A stretch of DNA of 64,000 nt from Lepas anatifera (Eukaryota; Arthropoda; Thecostraca; Lepadidae), in contig JAOTON010001937.1 of the NCBI GenBank assembly GCA_034440635.1, positions 248,001-312,000 on the forward strand, in the 5' to 3' direction. Below the pieces are notes generated by a model, which was given only the letters and a program-made list of their open reading frames with translations, had not been told where the DNA came from and made no database searches. Position numbers and translations under genes: made by a program. Shown here one piece after another: positions 34,014 through 45,720 of the stretch (its first letter is position 1; every line of letters begins with the position of its first letter).

Positions 34014-34509
34014 CATAATCACGTTCTGAGTTTCCCAAAATATGGTATATTAAATTGTTTTATTTTCACTCTGTCGATTTACCACCAAAACCGCAATCTA
34101 TCCTAGAACACTGCAATGATATCCAAACAATCACCATCACAACAGCAAAAAAACAAATGTAGGTGAAAAATTGCAAACAGGACGCCAACCATTGCCCAGT
34201 TTGAGGGTTGCCCAGTTTCAGGGAGGGTTTGAATTTCGAACGACCAATACAGTGCACAAGCCGTAATCATGAACCAAAATTGACTGAACACTCTGTACAT
34301 TGATTTCTCCAAAATTACCTTTATCTCTCTCTAGACACACCCAAGACACCCACCAGCCTCTCACACCCTCTCCCTCTCACCCACACCCAAGACAATGAGC
34401 AAGTTTAGTTGTGTTATCTGTTTCAAGCAGAAATACTGTGCCTTTTAAGTGTCTGCAAACATATTTTGCATACAATAGTGTATTTTAATCGAAGATATAT
34501 GTTTTTCTA

Positions 34510-35302
34510 TTAACACGCCCATTGACGGGGGTGGGCGGGTACCCGCCCCCTCCGGTTTTTCGGAGAGCATAAAAACGGCAGCGCGTAGCGCCACCGTACT
34601 TGGCATACCTTTTTTCTGACCATTTTTACAACTTTTTTTCAAAATCTTAAGGTTAGGTCATCTCAGGTCAGATCACCAGTACAGGTCAAGTGACCTGACC
34701 TCAAACAAGTTTAAGAAAGAATAAGTCAGAACAGGGTGAACTTATCCGATTGAAACTCATATCACATAATGGACCTACCGAGTTCTCTGAATTTGTTCCA
34801 GTATTTTTGATATCGATGACCTAAGGTCAGGTACGAGTCATGACCTCTCCATTGGAAATACATGGGGAAATGGTTTTAACTAAATAAATTAGCAATGGAT
34901 GGTGATATAGCGTTTGTTTTTACTTTATTAGATTGCCCATGTCATTCGGTTCTAATCATATGAATTTTGACGTAATTTGACCTTGACCTGACCTTAAGTA
35001 CGGTCAAAGGACATATTTGACCTGATTTAACCTAGCAAGGTCATATTTCAAATCATTTGATTCGGAATTCTGCGAGGATTCCAATGGTCTAAATGGTTTT
35101 GCTCTATCTTTACTTCTCCAGATGTAATGACCAAAAACCTTCATTTACATGTTATTCCTATGACGGCATGTCTTGACCCGTAGTGACCTTAAATGTGACC
35201 TGACAAATAAAAATGGTACTAATATTTTCGATAGTGAAGTGGACGGGCTGCCTAACGCCGCTTACCGTTTTTCGCTATCTATCGTGGTTCTCGAAATCTT
35301 AA
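34510..35302 (+). mobile_element. AGGTCA-rich TTAA element, family A, 3' truncated
   Basis: Starts TTAACACGCCCATTGACGGG and tracks the 17077-17920 copy (CACCAGTACAGGTCAAGTGA, GATATCGATGACCTAAGGTC, ACGCCGCTTACCGTTTTTCG). It stops at CTCGAAATCTTA, just before the expected right terminus, where it joins another family's sequence. Confidence 0.8.
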
Positions 35303-35329
35303 GGGATATAGATCTTTAGATATAGATAG

Positions 35330-35870
35330 TATAGATAGCAAAGTTATTGACTTAAGTCTGAAAACTGCTAAGTAGCCCCAGATGACCTCTTAGAGATCAC
35401 AGGTCAAAAATTGCAAAGTGAACCTGGAGAGGGGCCCAGGATACTGCGATATGGAGAATACGAAGGTATTCCCAACAGTATTTACACAAATGCAGCCCAA
35501 TTCCTGTTTTCTCCATGCATTTCCAATGGGGGAGGTCATGATCCGTACCTGACCCTACGTCATTGATATGAAAAATCTCGAAATATATTTTGTGGCACTC
35601 GGTGGGCCCCTTATATGGAGTATAAGTTTCAATAAGATAAATTCACCCATTTCTTACTTATGCCACCTAAAACATTTTTGGAGATGACGTCACTTAACCT
35701 GCACTGGTGACCTGACCTGACCAACCTTAAAATAATAAAAAATTGGTGAAAGTTGCGAAATTGATCAAAGATAAGGTGTGCCAAGTAAGGGGGCGCTTCG
35801 CGCCGCCGTTTTTTGTGCTACCGAAAAAATCGAGGGGTGTTCAAACAGCCCCCACCGGGGCAAGGGTTAA
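35330..35870 (-). mobile_element. AGGTCA-type element half, terminus CAAGGGTTAA
   Basis: The body resembles the reverse complement of 52530-52880 (AAGTCTGAAAACTGCTAAGTAG, read in parts, and GATGACCTCT). It ends with GGGTGTTCAAACAGCCCCC and TTAA at 35867-35870. It is probably the partner of the terminus at 33905. Confidence 0.62.
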
Positions 35871-37315
35871 AGATAATGTTGACTAAGCATGATAGCCTAG
35901 GTATTGTCACCTGTTTCGATAGGAGCTGAAAAGTTTTGCCATAGCACCTCCTGTCTGTCAGCCCTAGAGAACAGTAAATATAGATTTCGTTCCCGACTCC
36001 GAAAGTCAAGTCACTGACGATGTCTTCGTCGTTAGGCCTGAAGCTATAGTATATTTCTTGGTGTGGTTATTGGTTGAACGGCTTTTATTCTAGGCGAACT
36101 ACAGAAGTGTGTGAGTGTTCACACATGGAAATAGTGGCGTCAGATGAAGGACTGATCTGATGGAGGAAGATGATGATGATGATGATGGTTCCGGCCGTCG
36201 AATAACGATATCCATATGGGGGGGAACCTCGCTAAAGTCGCCCCAATCGCCGAAAGAAGATTTGGCGATTCCGCTTTGGATGACAGCCGATTTGTGGCGA
36301 GGACTCGCGCCGTTGCGCCGTCCCCGCCGTCCAGGTCCCACCTAGCCCCTATCGGGACCGGAGGTGGCTGTCTTCGGGACCGTTTTCGTGATGATTGCCC
36401 GGGCTGGGATACCCGAATTGCAACCTTGATCAGCTTGAGCGATCCAAGGTATAGTCGTTGGCCGTTGGCCCAGTCTTTTCGGTGGTCGGTTTGGTCGGCT
36501 AAGTAGAGATGCATTCGGGAGTTTGTTGGTCCTGTTTTAAAACAAGTAACTAGATCTTGTGGGTATGAAGTAATTAAGCTATCATTATCTTCTTATAATC
36601 TTGTAGCCTGATATTTGTCTACATATTGCGGGATAAATAAATCACCTCCGCCCGGTATGCACGAGGTATGCATAAATACCAATAATAACGTTATCTTTAG
36701 AAATCAGCTTCACGGAGGCTTCATGATGGGAGTATTATACAACTTCTTTTGCCGGTGGAGTCTTGCTAAAGACGTCACGTTTTTCGACCAATGAAAATGG
36801 AGGAACTGAGGTCAGTTTTGATTCAAGTGTCGAGTTTGCCGCATCTGTTTTATATTTATCTCTCAGAAGAATCTTATTCTCTCCAGTTTTTCTTAGTCTT
36901 CTTTTTCGCCAGCGGATTCAATGATAGCCGTCACATTTTCAAGATGAGCAACATGTAGGATAAGGTACAATTTTGACTACACTGACACTGAGATTAAGTG
37001 CTAAAAATGGTTTAGAAAATGCAATAAACACGGAGCCTCTCTTTTTCCGCCCGACCAGCTGGAAGTCAGCTGGCCAAGCCATGGTAGAGCATTCGACTGC
37101 ATGGAGGAAGATCGACTAGAGGATCGAGGACTGAATGATAGAATGCAGAAGACTGATAGCTGGAATTATAAAATGGGACCAGAGTAATGAATACGGAATG
37201 AGAAATGATGAGCGAAATATATCCCCGGCGGAAGCCTGGTCAAACGGAAAAACGCCATCTCAAATCGCGGTGGTGACAAATTGTGCAAGAAATTTGATTC
37301 TGCGATGACGGTTCT
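35871..37315. other. OXSM intron, no other gene recognised
   Basis: Mostly AT-rich. A (GAT)n run lies at 36167-36187, and 36190-36480 is GC-richer with short unrecognised frames on both strands. No domain is seen. Confidence 0.4.
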
Positions 37316-37419
37316 CTTTTAACACAATATAAATACACGCAGGATTATCTTCGACAGAATGCTGTAGGCATATTCCGCCATACACACAACACGCTTCAAC
37401 GGCGCACATCCGACTTCAC

Positions 37420-37654
37420 CTGCTCTAGTTCGGTGTTTGGCCGCCAGCCGGCGCTGGCAGCGGCCTCCTCGGCAGCGACCGCCGCGAAACAGGTGGTCCG
37501 GCTGTAGGCGCGGCGCTCCGAGGCGGTAAAGTGCTGATCCAGCTGCAGGTCGCCGGGCTGGTGGCCCTCGGGCACCACAGCCGCCACGCGGCACGGCAGC
37601 TCAGCGTAGCGGGCACCAGTCAACGCCGACACCGCCACGTCGCCGCGCAACAGT
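37420..37654 (-). CDS. OXSM: Mitochondrial 3-oxoacyl-ACP synthase, middle exon
   Basis: This exon encodes about 78 residues of the KAS N-terminal half, from LLRGDVAVSALTGARY through ELPCRVAAVVPEG and FTASERRAY to AGWRPNTELEQ. It matches the animal OXSM segment between the N-terminal TGIG motif and the GVAIG motif. The donor CAG|GTGAAGT at 37419 is close to consensus. The acceptor GCCGACAG|ACTG starts the exon at 37654 and completes an Arg codon (AG|A) begun in exon 53805-53873. A 71-bp tandem duplication (37616-37757) copies the acceptor and the first 39 bases. Using the copy at 37725 instead would cause a frameshift. Confidence 0.9.
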
Positions 37655-37757
37655 CTGTCGGCCAGCTCATACACCTCAATGTACCGCCAGTCAACGCCGA
37701 CACCGCCACGTCGCCGCGCAACAGTCTGTCGGCCAGCTCATGCACCTCAATGTACCA
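37616..37757. repeat. 71-bp tandem duplication across OXSM 3' splice site
   Basis: Bases 37616-37686 and 37687-37757 are almost identical. Among the differences is ATACACC versus ATGCACC in the shared block. The unit covers the end of the intron, the acceptor AG and the exon start. The period is not a multiple of three. Confidence 0.93.
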
Positions 37758-37906
37758 GAGCAAACTCATATCCAGACTCACAAATCGACTGCGAGAGCTT
37801 TCAGACCGGCTCAGCCTGCAAAAAAGCAGCAACTCAGAGGATTAAACACGGTTACATAACCAATATACTATTAGTACTTTTCACAGAGCAGACAAGTTGG
37901 CTCGTG

Positions 37907-38201
<295 letters not shown>

Positions 38202-38205
38202 AGGT

Positions 38206-39122
38206 TTAACTCGCGCCCCACCGGGGGTCATCGACGGCCCCCCTTAACTCCGAAAATATGGGGTTTAGCGCAAATCTGCAAAGTGCATTAGAAAGCTCGC
38301 ATGAATTCAGTAAGAAATTACTTCACATGTTTAAGCGCTCAGGTCAATGGTTTGACCTCCAGAGGTCAAGTTAGGTCACGAAGGGCTATTTTCACTCAAA
38401 TATGCAATGCTTAAGAAAACTGGACATAACTCTTACGCCATTAGAGCTATTGAGATCTGGTAAACTACATTGGATAGGAAAATTGCATACCTTTCTCCGC
38501 TATGTGAAACGTAATGACGTCCCGCCAGTGGTTTGACCTGAAGAGGTCACCTCGTAACCTCATATAACCTGAGGTCATGAAAGGTCAAAACGTGACCTTG
38601 CCGTATATCAAATGAAAGCTAGTGATGAGACATTCACGGTGGTGTTTGATTCAACGCTCTAGCTTAATTAGGTCAAGTTATTTCCAAAATACTGTTTTTG
38701 ACCCCTGGTGACCTTGGATGACCTACGAGAGGTCAATGGGAAAATGTGACCCCTGGGATCCGTAAGAGGGTGTCCAAGAACGCTTTTCTGAGCAAGCCAA
38801 GCATCAATCGTTTTTGTGGCTTTTAGATAATAAGACAGCCTTTTCCCCATGCTTTTTCAATGGGAGAGGTCACCTCGTGACCTGACCTTAGGTCACGAAA
38901 TACAAAAATCCTGGATACACATCTTGTAAACCCTGGCGGGCCCATAAACTGTAGGAAGTTTCAAATCGATCGACTGAGAAACGTAGCTCTTATAGAGCTC
39001 AAAAATTGAAGTGAGGTGACCTTGGTTGACCTCGCCTGGTGACCTGACCTTGGGTGACCCAGGGTAAAAAATTTCAGGGATGGTGTGAAAATGATGGAGT
39101 GAGAGATAGAGCCCTTAACCGT
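38206..39122 (-). mobile_element. AGGTCA-rich TTAA element, family B, truncated
   Basis: Begins TTAACTCGCGCCCCACCG, carries a variant of the central palindrome (GTCATCGACGGCC) and follows 29334-30351 throughout. It ends near GAGCCCTTAACCGTGG, where LINE sequence takes over, so the far terminus is lost. Confidence 0.82.
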
Positions 39123-39125
39123 GGT

Positions 39126-40862
39126 CTTGCCACTCTGTTCTGAGGAGATGGTTGATTTTTGCCTTTAAATCAGACGCTGGGACTCTGAAAGTCCCCACTC
39201 GGCATACCTCAGAAGTCCTTCTGGCCGTCGAGTCGGCTCGCTCATTACCTGGTATCCCTACATGACTAGGAACCCATAAAAATTGTTTCCTAGCCCCAGC
39301 AGAAGAGGCAGTATTCAGAAGCCTTCAGATGGTGGGTACTAGCCAAGATACTGGCGGGTGACTAGACTGGAGTGTAGCTAAGGAGCTAGCTGCCGTCTGT
39401 CTGCCTGCCTGTCGTGCCTGTCGGGATCTCAGAGACTGTGACGTAAGACTTGGATAATGCCACTTAGTTCCATAGTAAAAACAGATACCGATTTTGGGAG
39501 CCTGAAACCTCGACTTATGTCGTTCCCCGCGAAAGCATATTCAGAACCTGGGATACTTTTGGAGCCGTCAGAGTAAAAGACAGAGTAACCTGCTGCGATC
39601 TTTTCTGGGGCGGATTGCTGCAATACCATTGACTGGGTAGCTGATTTCCCTAGTGCCAGAAGTTCTTGGTCGCATTTAATGGGAAAATCACGCCAGGGCT
39701 CAGCTTTCTGAGGTCGCTTCTTTGCGATCGTTCGTAACGATATCCCGGAACCGTCCAACCATCGCGACACTCGCACACACAATGCCTGGGAGGAGCTCGG
39801 GCGGACAGATGAGAAAACGTTAGTCACGGAGAAATCAAATAACCACTTGTGTGTTGGGTGTTTGGGGTACTGTTTCATTTTACTCGTATAAATCAGTGAA
39901 AGTCGCTTACGTCTGAGGTCCAGAAAGGTTTCATTGGCATCTACGAGCAGACTTGCTCCGCAAGATGCACGAAACGCGCCTGTCGCCACTCGGATGCACT
40001 GTGTACCGCGTCCAGCGGCTGCTTGATGCTGTTCAGAGCTCCATCTTAGGCAATGCATGAGTAGTCCAGAACAGACCTGACGAGGGTATGCTGTAAAATC
40101 GAGGCCCCGTCAGCGCCATACGAAGTACGTGACACCATTTTGAGGATGTTAAAGGGAATTTGGCACCTTTATAACATGATTTTAAGTGAGATAGTCAAGT
40201 GGTAAAGCATGCCGGAAAACCCGGTACTCAATATACCATTTGTCTTGAAACTCAGAATTTTCGTGGAGAAAAGCTAAAAGCCTACCTGAAATGTACCCCA
40301 AATCTACCCCAGGCAGGCGGCCACAGTTGTCAGTTTTTGGTGTGACGACAGCGCTGACGTCACGGTGAGTAATTATTCAATTGAAGCCCTTGAAGCCTAT
40401 TGAATATTGTAGTGGTTGCCAGATCATGACATCATCCACAGGCAGGTTTATTTTTCACCCTAGAGGAGCATATCAAAAATAAAAAATATTGAGCTCATTG
40501 TACATTCTTCAGAGAAATCATGGACGTTTTATGATTTTCGGCCAAAAATACCCCTTGTTACACTAAATTCCTGGATTCGACCAGGGTCCCACATTCCCTT
40601 TAATACGTTTCATACGCTTGCTCCAAACATCGCGAATGTGAGAGGTGCAGGTCAGACGCTTGTCACATATACCACCTAGGAACTTGTCTCTGTGGCCACG
40701 GGGATGCGTTTGCCGTATAGATGGAGATTGATCTCTGGACCGTATCGACCTCGTCTGCAGAAGTGAACACATGTAGCTGTATCTGTTGAAAACTTAAAAC
40801 CATTCAGACTGCTCCACTTCGGTCAGATGGTCTTTGCTCAGTTGCAGCTGCCTCTGAGTTGT
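39126..40862 (-). pseudogene. Jockey-like LINE: RT tail and RNase H, broken
   Basis: Minus-strand relic of the same LINE group as 2692-4047. From about 40860: SEW-NGFKFS-type thumb sequence, HFCRRGRYGPEI and INLHLYGKRIP. Then comes a MITE insertion (40149-40612). It resumes with NILKMVSRTSYGADG, the frame 40058-39429 with the RNase H start SVFYSDGSKSIPG and TMELSGIIQVL, and finally WVPSHVGIPGNERAD. Frameshifts and stops interrupt it. The catalytic RT palm is missing, and the 3' end stops at the AGGTCA element. Confidence 0.83.
40149..40612 (+). mobile_element. TTAA MITE (AGGGAAT family) inserted in LINE
   Basis: 464 bp with TTAA on both sides and ends TTAAAGGGAATTTGGCACC and GGGTCCCACATTCCCTTTAA. 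Removing the element plus one TTAA restores a continuous LINE reading (RMKR-INILKMVS) matching the other LINE copy. This supports a true TTAA target-site duplication. Confidence 0.9.
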
Positions 40863-41420
40863 TGTTTGGGGTTTTCGGGCGCTTCGACTGCTTAGTCATT
40901 TCGCGCCCATCTTTGTTTGAAATGCCCACAAAGATCAGAGGTAGGTAGCGATTCAAGTCATGTTCGACACAGAACACTAGGTGGATTGGACAGCAGCTTC
41001 CAATTTACCAAACCTCAGCTTCCAAGATAACAAACCTAACTACCACGTACTGACTAAGCCTCCCAACTCCTGCCGTCTAACATTTCTGAGACACACTAAG
41101 CTGTTCGAGCGTCGGAATTGTTAGGATTGTATGGGTGGGTACTGTACTTCCTTTTTGTGTGGGTCTTGAGGCCTGTGTCACAGCAGGGGGTATTTCTGTA
41201 CTTCGAGAGCCGGCAACATCTGCTCGGTTGACCCGTGCACGCTTCGCTGCAGGAGGTTCCTGGGACTGTTCTGTGGCTTTCTCTGTCTGAGCCTCTAATG
41301 TTGTCTATCGTGAACACCCGTCTGCACCCCTTTCTCAGTGGTGTCTCTACTCCGATCGTCAGGCTGCAGTGCTGATGCCGTCGCGACCGAGTCCTCCGTT
41401 GGCTCTGTCTGGACACCCTT
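40863..41420 (-). other. Possible LINE ORF1/endonuclease debris and dispersed repeat copy 2
   Basis: 41024-41105 is the second copy of the repeat at 1-82. A minus-strand frame (41416-41096) is Arg/Ser-rich and unrecognised. Position upstream of the LINE RT tail suggests LINE-derived sequence, but no endonuclease motif could be confirmed. Confidence 0.35.
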
Positions 41421-42360
41421 TTCGGAAGTGACCTTGTGTCAGGTCATTTCTTCAACATGCTAACTGGGGGCCATTTTCCTCCAGTCTGCCAAAATGCCCC
41501 CGCCCCCAGTGAAATAGACAGGAAAGGAGTTAAAATTTAACAAACGCAAACTCACCTAACAAAAATAAGATAGAATAATAAAAAAATTGTTCTATTACTC
41601 GTCCCATATTGGCAAACCACAAAATGTGTGTTAAATTTCCCCCATTGGCTGTCTACTCCATCGCGCAAAAACGAAACAAAGCGCGTACTTTCGGAAAATC
41701 CCGGCAAAGCAGCCTCGGCATCAACTAATCACAAAGCTGGAGATAGCCTACAACAAAACATCGTGTTCTATCCGACCGGAAGCCCACGCTCCAACCAGTA
41801 CAGTGAGATTCCATGTTATCTCATTTGACACACGGTCAAATTTCAACGCTGAAAGCTCGTACGTTGTGTTTGGCAACAGAGACATAGCAGTGATCTCGGC
41901 TCCTGTGCAGGATAGTGAAAAAGCAAGCATTGGTGGATAGTCGATCACAAATGATGACCAAGCTATATGGGTCACTTTTCTGCTCTGGTAAATATCGAGG
42001 TCACGGTCACGTTCTTCCACACCGTTGAAAAAACCTGAGAGGGGTGTCAGACATCCCCCACACTGAGGCGAGGGATGACTGCCCTGAGACATAAACAAGG
42101 CAAAATTGTGCACGAATTTTCCTATATATGTATAAAGGATTAGCTTAAAAGGAAAAGCCTCTGTCTCGAGGTGTTTTGCGGACCCTCCAGTTTTAGGGTC
42201 CCGTGAGGCTATATCTATATGTCTCAGAATGTCGAATAGCTCTATATCTCGGAATGTGTTTGATTGGATTATTTTAGTTTAGGGGCGCGCCAACCTCCAA
42301 GGTCATAGAGCGCCTATCACTTCCGTTCAGTCAAAGTCTATAATCCTGTCTGTAGAGTAA
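41421..42360. other. Intergenic, with an AGGTCA-type terminus fragment
   Basis: No gene is seen. 42018-42078 (AAAAAACCTGAGAGGGGTGTCAGACATCCCCCAC, read in parts, then GAGGCGAGGG) resembles the right terminus of family D and C elements, without its TTAA. Confidence 0.35.
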
Positions 42361-42364
42361 ATAT

Positions 42365-42520
42365 CACTGTGTTGCGGGCGGCGCTAGTGCTGTCCGCTGG
42401 GCGACTGCCCCTGGCGAGTCACGTGACCTGCCCCAGCTGGGTCGGGTCCGCTCGCGCCGGGGGCCGGCAGTCGAGTGGGAGCCGAGACGGTGTGCAGGTG
42501 TGGTGATCAAATACAGCAAT
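42365..42520 (+). promoter_or_regulatory. Candidate promoter-like GC-rich block with E-box
   Basis: An isolated GC-rich block containing GTCACGTGAC (42418-42427), a perfect 10-bp palindrome with a CACGTG E-box of the USF/TFEB type. It is followed by GGCAGTCGAGTGG, which could be an initiator. CAG|GTGTGG at about 42500 would fit a first-exon donor on the plus strand. No coding exon was found downstream, so this is weak. Confidence 0.25.
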
Positions 42521-43464
42521 CATTATCTGGCGAAGGAATTTTCTGAACTGAGGACGACGTGAACGGAGGAGAACTTCCGCAATAAGTGTGTCTTAAGAGT
42601 AGCTTTCTGCACAGAATCATACAAAAATATCAAAATCGCAAAATGAGACTTTCGCTTTTCTTCCGTGGGACGGTAGTCAAACTTGCTGAAATCTTTTAAA
42701 GTTGATTAAATTTGTCTTAGAAATAACTTCAAAACGTGCACTAACCTCACATCTGGCCTCGAAATTTCCGTAACTTCCATCTCGTGACCCATTAGACCTC
42801 TGCTAAAATAAAGCAAACACAATGGGGCCCATGGGCAAGCTCGCTTCTAAAATTGGAGCGGTTTGGAAAGTGGGCTGGAGAACGTGCTTGATCGATCCAT
42901 CCTGGAATTTCACATTCCCGGCAACAGATTCCTTATTTTTCAGCCCAAGGATAGACAAGCAAGCAGAAAGATATAATTCAGCGTTCTAACACAAGGAACG
43001 CATTACAGGGCAAATGAAGGCAAAAGAGGGAATTTTGAAAAATGACTAGGCTCAAAGCAATCCAGAGCAGTACTGCACCGGGATGCGTGGAGCGATACAG
43101 GCAGGTCAAAAAGAGGACATGGATAGGATAGGGACCGTTGGAATTATTACCGAGCGGACACGAAGCGCCCCGAGGGGTCTTCCTCCGACTCAGTAGAACA
43201 ATGTATGTACATACCACCCAGCCGCGCTAACACTTTTGGCCAGCTTATAAGTGACGTCGTAAGGAAATTATATTGGTACCATCAGGTAGCTGCATCAAAT
43301 CTATACAATGTACCGAACGCTCAAGCAAGAAAATTACCCTAGATACCAGGGGTCTGCGTCTCCGTGAAAACTAGCAACACTCTCATGTGGATGCACACTG
43401 CACAACAATGCGTGGCGCTGGGCATCACAATTTCTTCATAAGGTACCATGAGCTGTTTAACAGG
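42521..43464. other. No gene recognised
   Basis: AT-rich sequence with no supported coding or repeat features. Confidence 0.35.
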
Positions 43465-45720
43465 ACTATACCCAGGGGCGGATCCAGGGGGGGCGCGGGG
43501 CCCCCTTCCCTCGCTGGTAAGGCGCCCCCTCGGCACTAAGGCACCCCCCGGGGCCGCCTCCATTTGCTCCATATTTGTATGCCAAACGGAAATACTGGCG
43601 CCCCCTGGTAATTCTGCTGCATGCACATGCCACATTTTGACAACCCGCCCTGCATCACTGGCGCCCCCATGGTGCATCATTGGTGCCCTTGTTTCACTCC
43701 GCCGACGCCCCCCAAGCCTCCTTCACCTCTTGAAATCCCGCTATATATTACCGGCGCCCCACTCTTCACTACGGGCGCCCCCATCTTCTAGAAATCCGCT
43801 CCATATCACTGGCGCCTCCATGGTGCAGCATTGATGTATCGTTTTTACTTCAACGGCGCCCCCACGCGTCACTGTGGGCGCCCCACCTTTTGGAACCATC
43901 ATGTACCACCGGCGCCCCAATTGGGCATCATTGGTGTCTTCTGTGTACTTCACCGGCGCCTCACGCTTCACCGTGGGCGCCTCTGCTTTTAGAGCCGCTC
44001 TTTACCATTGGCGCCCCCGTGGTACATCATTGGTGCTTTTTGCCAAAATGGCGCCCCCCATGCCTCACTGAGGGGGTCTTCACCCTTTACCAGCCCGCTT
44101 TATACCAGTGGAGCCCCACTCTCTCTCCCCACTCCCCACTACGGGCCCCCTTCTAACAATCCGCTCTATACCACTGGCGCCTCCATGGTGCAGCATTGAT
44201 GTCTCGTTTTTACTCCAGCGGCGCCCCCACGCGTCACTGTGGGCGCCCCATCTTTTGGAACCCCGCATGTACCACCGGCACCCCCATTGGGCATCAATGG
44301 TGCCTTCGTTTCACTCCACCGGCGCCCCCAAGCCTCTTCCACCTCTTGACATCCCGCTATATACTACCGGCGCCCTACTCTTCACTACGGGCGCCCCATT
44401 CTTCTAAAAATCCGTTCCATATCACTGGCGCCTCCATGGTGCAGCATTGATGTCTTCTGTGCACTCCACCGGCGCCCCCAAGCTGCACCGTGGGCGCCTC
44501 TGTTTTTTAGAGCCGCTCTCTACCATTGGCGCCCCCGTGGCACATCATCGGTGCTTTTTTGCCCAAATGGCGCCGCCATGCCTCATTGAGGTCTTCACCC
44601 TTTACCAGCCCGTTTTATACCAGTGAGCCCCCACTCTCTCCCCGATATGTACTACTGGATCCCCACTCCCCACTACGGGCGCCCCCACCTTCTAACAATC
44701 CGCTCTATGTCACTGGTGCTCCCATGGTGCATCACTGGTGCTTTCGTTTCACTCCACCGGCGCCCCCAAGCCTCATCGTGGGCTCTCCCACTTCTTGGCA
44801 TCCCGCTATAAACTATTGGCGCCCCAATCCTCACTACGGGCGCCCCCACCTTCGGAAAATCAGCTCTATACCACTGGCGCCTCCATGGTGCAGCATTGAT
44901 GTCTCGTTTTTACTTCAACGGCGCCGCCACGCGTCACTGTGGGCGCCCCATGTGCTGAAACCCTGCATGTACCACCGGCATCACCGGCATCCCATTGGGC
45001 ATCATTGGTGTCTTCTGTGCAATCCACCGGCGCGGCGCCCCCACGCTTCACTGTGGGCACCCCCTGCTTTTTGGACCCGCTCTTTACCTCTGGCGCCCCC
45101 ATGGTGCATGATTGGTGCGTTTCTTTTTTAATAGCAAACGGGCCCCCATGCCCCATTGAAGGGGTATTCACCTTTCAACAGCCCCTCTTATACCACTCTA
45201 GCCCCACTCTTATGATGCATTATTGTTGTCTACTTTTTTAGCTGCATTATTGCATTATTGTTGTCTGCTTTTAGCTTTATGGGCGACTTCGCCCGCCTCT
45301 TTCCACCATCTTTTGACACATCGTTCTGCATCACTGGCGCCCCCATAATGAATCATTGGTGCCTGTGCTTTGCTCCAACGGAGCCTTCATTTCCCGCCAT
45401 GGGCTCATCGGGAGCGCCCCCACATTTCGACAAACCGCTCTGTCTGGCGGCACCCATGGTACACATTGGTGCTTTTCTTTCGCTCCATTGGTGCCCCCAC
45501 ACTTCACTATAGGCGCCCACATATTTCTGCTGATTGCTTGATGGATCATTGGTATCTTACTTTTGCTCTACCAGCGCCCAACCACCTCCCCCACCACGCG
45601 CCACTATGGGCGCCCCAACTTTTGACAACATGCCCTGTGCCTCCAGCGCCTCCATGGTTCATGATGGGTGCCTATCGTTAGCTCCATGAACGCACCAACA
45701 CATCCCTGCCAGAAACCCCA
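43465..45720. repeat. Large GGCGCC-rich degenerate tandem array
   Basis: The left edge is AGGGGCGGATCCAGGGGG, the typical end of a CAGNGGCGGATCC element. The array repeats blocks such as CACTGGCGCCTCCATGGTGC-AGCATTG, CCCCCACGCGTCACTGTGGGCG and GGAACCCGC. The landmark GG(T/G)(G/A)CA(T/G)CATTG recurs at 43671, 43822, 43923, 44021, 44187, 44289, 44438, 44539, 44727, 44887, 44998 and 45103. Spacing is about 100 bp alternating with about 150-190 bp. Many frames stay open by composition only. Confidence 0.85.

Noticed and set aside
36137..36514. Overlapping frames on both strands as a gene
   Set aside because: No motif, a (GAT)n run at one edge, and no splice or start evidence.
43448..45681. Many overlapping open frames of 60-200 codons
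   Set aside because: They follow a GC-rich degenerate tandem array whose composition suppresses stops in several frames on both strands; no domain or splice structure.
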